Source: Streptomyces caniscabiei (GTDB lineage: Bacteria; Actinomycetota; Actinomycetes; Streptomycetales; Streptomycetaceae). From it: DNA of 64,000 nucleotides. The notes under the pieces were generated by a model. The model searched no databases. It saw only the letters and a list, made by a program, of their open reading frames with translations, and was not told the DNA's origin. The position numbers and the translations under genes are program-made. The stretch is from assembly GCF_014930365.1 (NCBI RefSeq), contig NZ_JABXWI010000002.1:248001-312000 (forward strand). Direction: 5' to 3'. This document shows, piece by piece, positions 62,028 to 64,000 of the stretch (the first letter of the stretch is position 1; each line of letters opens with the position of its first letter).

Positions 62028-63452
62028 GTGGACTGGTTCACCGCACCCGACCTCTGGCTGAGCCGGCTGCTTTTCCAGCGGTCCCTGGCCGTGATCTACG
62101 CGGTCGCCTTCCTGGGGGCGGCCCTGCAGTTCCGCGCGCTGATCGGCGAGCGGGGCATGCTGCCGGTGCCCCGTTTCGTCGCACGGGTGCCGTTCCGGCA
62201 CGCCCCCAGCGTGTTCCACCGCCACTACTCGGACCGTTTCTTCGCGGCATGGGCGTGGACGGGCTGCGCGGTGTCGCTGTCGCTGGTCGCCGGGCTGGAC
62301 TCCCTGCTTCCCCTCTGGGCCGCCATGCTGCTGTGGCTCGTGCCGTGGGCGATGTACCTGTCGATCGTGAACGTCGGCCAGACCTGGTACTCCTTCGGCT
62401 GGGAGTCACTGCTCCTGGAGGTCGGTTTCCTGGCCGTCTTCCTCGGCAACGACGAGGTGGCTCCGCCGATCGTCGTGCTGTTCCTGCTGCGCTGGGTGCT
62501 CTTCCGGGTCGAGTTCGGGGCCGGTCTGATCAAGCTGCGCGGCGACGAGTGCTGGCGGAAGCTCACCTGTCTCGACCACCACCACGAGACCCAGCCGATG
62601 CCCGGCCCGCTCAGCTGGTTCTTCCACCACCTCCCGAAGCCGTTCCACCGCGCGGAGGTGGCCGCCAACCACGTCACCCAGCTCGTGGTGCCGTTCCTGC
62701 TCTTCGCCCCGCAGCCGGTCGCGACGGCCGCCGCCGCGCTGATGATCGCGACGCAGTTGTGGCTGGTGCTCTCCGGCAACTTCTCCTGGCTGAACTGGAT
62801 CACCATCGTGCTGGCCCTGTCCGCCGTCGACTTCGGCGCGACCGCGCCGGACACCCCCGGCACACCCCTCTGGTACGCGGTCGTCGTGCTCGTCGTCGCC
62901 GCGCTGGTCCTCTGGCTCAGCTACCACCCCGTCCGCAACATGATCTCCCGCCGCCAGGTCATGAACCGCTCCTTCGACCCGCTGCACCTGGTCAACACGT
63001 ACGGGGCCTTCGGCAGCGTCAGCCGGGTGCGGTACGAGGTGGTCGTCGAGGGCACGGCGGACGACGTGCCGCGGGAGGACTCCGAGTGGCGGGAGTACGA
63101 GTTCCGGGGCAAGCCGGGGGACCCGAGGCACTGGCCGCGCCAGTTCGCCCCCTACCATCTGCGGCTCGACTGGCTGATGTGGTTCGCCGCGCTCTCCCCC
63201 GCGTACGCCGGGTCCTGGTTCGGCGCCCTGGTGGAGCGCCTCCTGGAGAACGACCGCGACACGCTCCGGCTGCTGCGCCGCTCCCCCTTCCCCGCCGACG
63301 CCCCGCCCCGCTTCGTCCGCGCCCGCCTCTTCCGCTACCGCTACACGACGTGGCGCGAGCTGCGGGAGACCGGGGCGTGCTGGGAGCGGACGTACGTACG
63401 AGAGTTCCTGCCGCCGACACGGCTGGCCGCGTCCCCCGCGCGGAAGTCCTGA
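62028..63452 (+). CDS. Lipase maturation factor (LMF)-like membrane protein
   Basis: 474 aa from GTG 62028. The N-terminus MDWFTAPDLWLSRLLFQRSLAVIYAVAF matches the LMF1-like family start; a longer frame from 61959 is possible. Many hydrophobic helices up to about residue 300 (GFLAVFLGN, FLLRWVLFRVEFGAGLIKLRGDECWRKLTCLDHHHETQPMPGP, HHLPKPFHRAEV), then a soluble C-terminal domain (YEFRGKPGDPRHWPRQFAPYHLRLDWLMWFAAL). The LIKLRGDxCW and DWxMWFA motifs are hallmarks of PF06762. In animals LMF1 folds lipases; the bacterial role is unknown. Confidence 0.9.
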   Translation: MDWFTAPDLWLSRLLFQRSLAVIYAVAFLGAALQFRALIGERGMLPVPRFVARVPFRHAPSVFHRHYSDRFFAAWAWTGCAVSLSLVAGLDSLLPLWAAMLLWLVPWAMYLSIVNVGQTWYSFGWESLLLEVGFLAVFLGNDEVAPPIVVLFLLRWVLFRVEFGAGLIKLRGDECWRKLTCLDHHHETQPMPGPLSWFFHHLPKPFHRAEVAANHVTQLVVPFLLFAPQPVATAAAALMIATQLWLVLSGNFSWLNWITIVLALSAVDFGATAPDTPGTPLWYAVVVLVVAALVLWLSYHPVRNMISRRQVMNRSFDPLHLVNTYGAFGSVSRVRYEVVVEGTADDVPREDSEWREYEFRGKPGDPRHWPRQFAPYHLRLDWLMWFAALSPAYAGSWFGALVERLLENDRDTLRLLRRSPFPADAPPRFVRARLFRYRYTTWRELRETGACWERTYVREFLPPTRLAASPARKS

Positions 63453-63568
63453 CCGGGCGGCGATTCAGGCCACATCCTCACTTCCCGGTCAAAGTCCCGT
63501 TCCGGCTCCCCGCTCACGACGGAGCTCCTGCTCGCCGCCCGCCCCTGTAATCAACCCTGTCCGTCGCA

Positions 63569-63596
63569 TTGACATCCGACTCAGGATATCTACCGT
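63569..63596 (+). promoter_or_regulatory. Candidate sigma-HrdB type promoter of the AA10 gene
   Basis: TTGACA (63569-63574), 16 bases, TACCGT (63591-63596), compatible with a vegetative -35/-10. The CebR-type operator starts immediately after the -10, so repressor binding would block transcription start. Inferred by eye. Confidence 0.5.
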
Positions 63597-63610
63597 TGGG
63601 AGCGCTCCCA
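63597..63610. promoter_or_regulatory. CebR-type operator
   Basis: TGGGAGCGCTCCCA, a perfect 14-base palindrome and the exact consensus operator of CebR, the LacI-family cellobiose/cellotriose-responsive repressor of cellulolytic genes in Streptomyces. It lies 33 bases before the AA10 start, right after the presumed -10 box. Confidence 0.85.
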
Positions 63611-63643
63611 TGACAGCCTCGCAACCGGAAGGAGCTCCCCCAC

Positions 63644-64000
63644 ATGCGCAAACAGACTCCGTCGACCGGGCGTTCGCGATCCCCCCTCCACCGGCCCCTC
63701 CAGGCGCTCGTCATGCTGTTCGCCGTGGTTGTCGGCGCACTGACCTGGTCGGCTCCCGCCCAGGCTCACGGCACCATCGTCGGCCCCGCTTCCCGCGCGT
63801 ACCAGTGCTGGAAGACATGGGGCAACAACCACATGGACCCGGCCATGCAGACCCAGGACCCCATGTGCTGGCAGGCCTTCCAGGCCAACCCCGACACCAT
63901 GTGGAACTGGATGAGCGCGCTCCGCGACGGCCTCGGCGGCCAGTTCCAGGCGCGGACCCCCGACGGGACGCTCTGCAGCAACAACCTCTCCAGGAACGCC
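63644..64000 (+). CDS. AA10 lytic polysaccharide monooxygenase (partial, cut by window end)
   Basis: First 119 codons only; gene continues past 64000. ATG 63644 with AAGGAG upstream. Signal peptide to Ala41 (SAPAQA), giving mature His42 (HGTIVGPASRAYQCW), the first histidine of the copper histidine brace. CWKTWG, PMCWQAFQ and PDGTLCSNN match the AA10 core. Oxidatively cleaves cellulose or chitin outside the cell. The CebR operator upstream argues for cellulose; a C-terminal CBM, if present, is outside the window. Confidence 0.92.
   Translation, partial: MRKQTPSTGRSRSPLHRPLQALVMLFAVVVGALTWSAPAQAHGTIVGPASRAYQCWKTWGNNHMDPAMQTQDPMCWQAFQANPDTMWNWMSALRDGLGGQFQARTPDGTLCSNNLSRNA

Overview
The window is a gene-dense, very GC-rich stretch of actinobacterial chromosome, almost certainly Streptomyces. 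The signs are GTG/TTG starts, ATGA/GTGA start-stop overlaps, a complete egtABCD ergothioneine operon, a DUF574 methyltransferase, an SCO0930-type lipoprotein, a class F sortase, a SpoIIE-type phosphatase and a TTA codon in a regulatory gene. Gene content and order (egtABCD, olsBA-like pair, sdhCAB plus LysR, rmdA, SCO0930-like lipoprotein) resemble, from memory, the S. coelicolor SCO0908-SCO0935 neighbourhood. About 60 genes are called. No rRNA, tRNA, CRISPR array, prophage or insertion sequence was seen.

Left part (1-11.2 kb): a PemK/MazF-like protein, a bacterial-type poly(ADP-ribose) glycohydrolase, egtABCD, dodecin, a HAD phosphatase, an FAD oxidoreductase, a MarR regulator divergent from an alpha/beta hydrolase, and a DMT exporter divergent from a LysR regulator.

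Middle-left (12.1-22.4 kb) is the most accessory-looking region. A six-gene leftward operon encodes a cytochrome P450, a [3Fe-4S] ferredoxin, a ferredoxin reductase, an SDR, a Baeyer-Villiger monooxygenase and an SMP-30-like beta-propeller hydrolase. In order, these could hydroxylate, oxidise to a ketone, insert oxygen and open a lactone. An orphan OmpR-type regulator with a TTA codon and an SDR/zinc-alcohol dehydrogenase pair follow. A palindromic operator lies in the marR/hydrolase divergent region and occurs twice more in front of the SDR/ADH pair, suggesting one MarR regulon.

Middle (22.6-32.3 kb): a secreted DUF1996 protein; a NarL-type and an OmpR-type two-component system; a ferric-reductase-like membrane protein, a secreted protein with two FMN_bind domains and ApbE, which together look like a flavinylated trans-membrane electron conduit; and a tandem GNAT protein. 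Next, 32.5-37.8 kb is one 1,732-residue secreted enzyme with two GH43 modules.

Right part (38-64 kb): an LLM oxidoreductase, an ornithine-lipid type olsB/olsA pair, sdhCAB with a divergent LysR gene, a PAS-GGDEF-EAL protein (RmdA-like) translationally coupled to a methyltransferase, a lipoprotein and several small secreted proteins with C-terminal membrane anchors near a sortase, a polysaccharide deacetylase, a universal stress protein, an ECF sigma/anti-sigma locus, an Fpg/Nei glycosylase, a SpoIIE-type phosphatase, a lipase-maturation-factor-like membrane protein, and the start of an AA10 lytic polysaccharide monooxygenase. The last is preceded by an exact CebR-type operator. A family of long GC-rich palindromic elements recurs between genes throughout the window.
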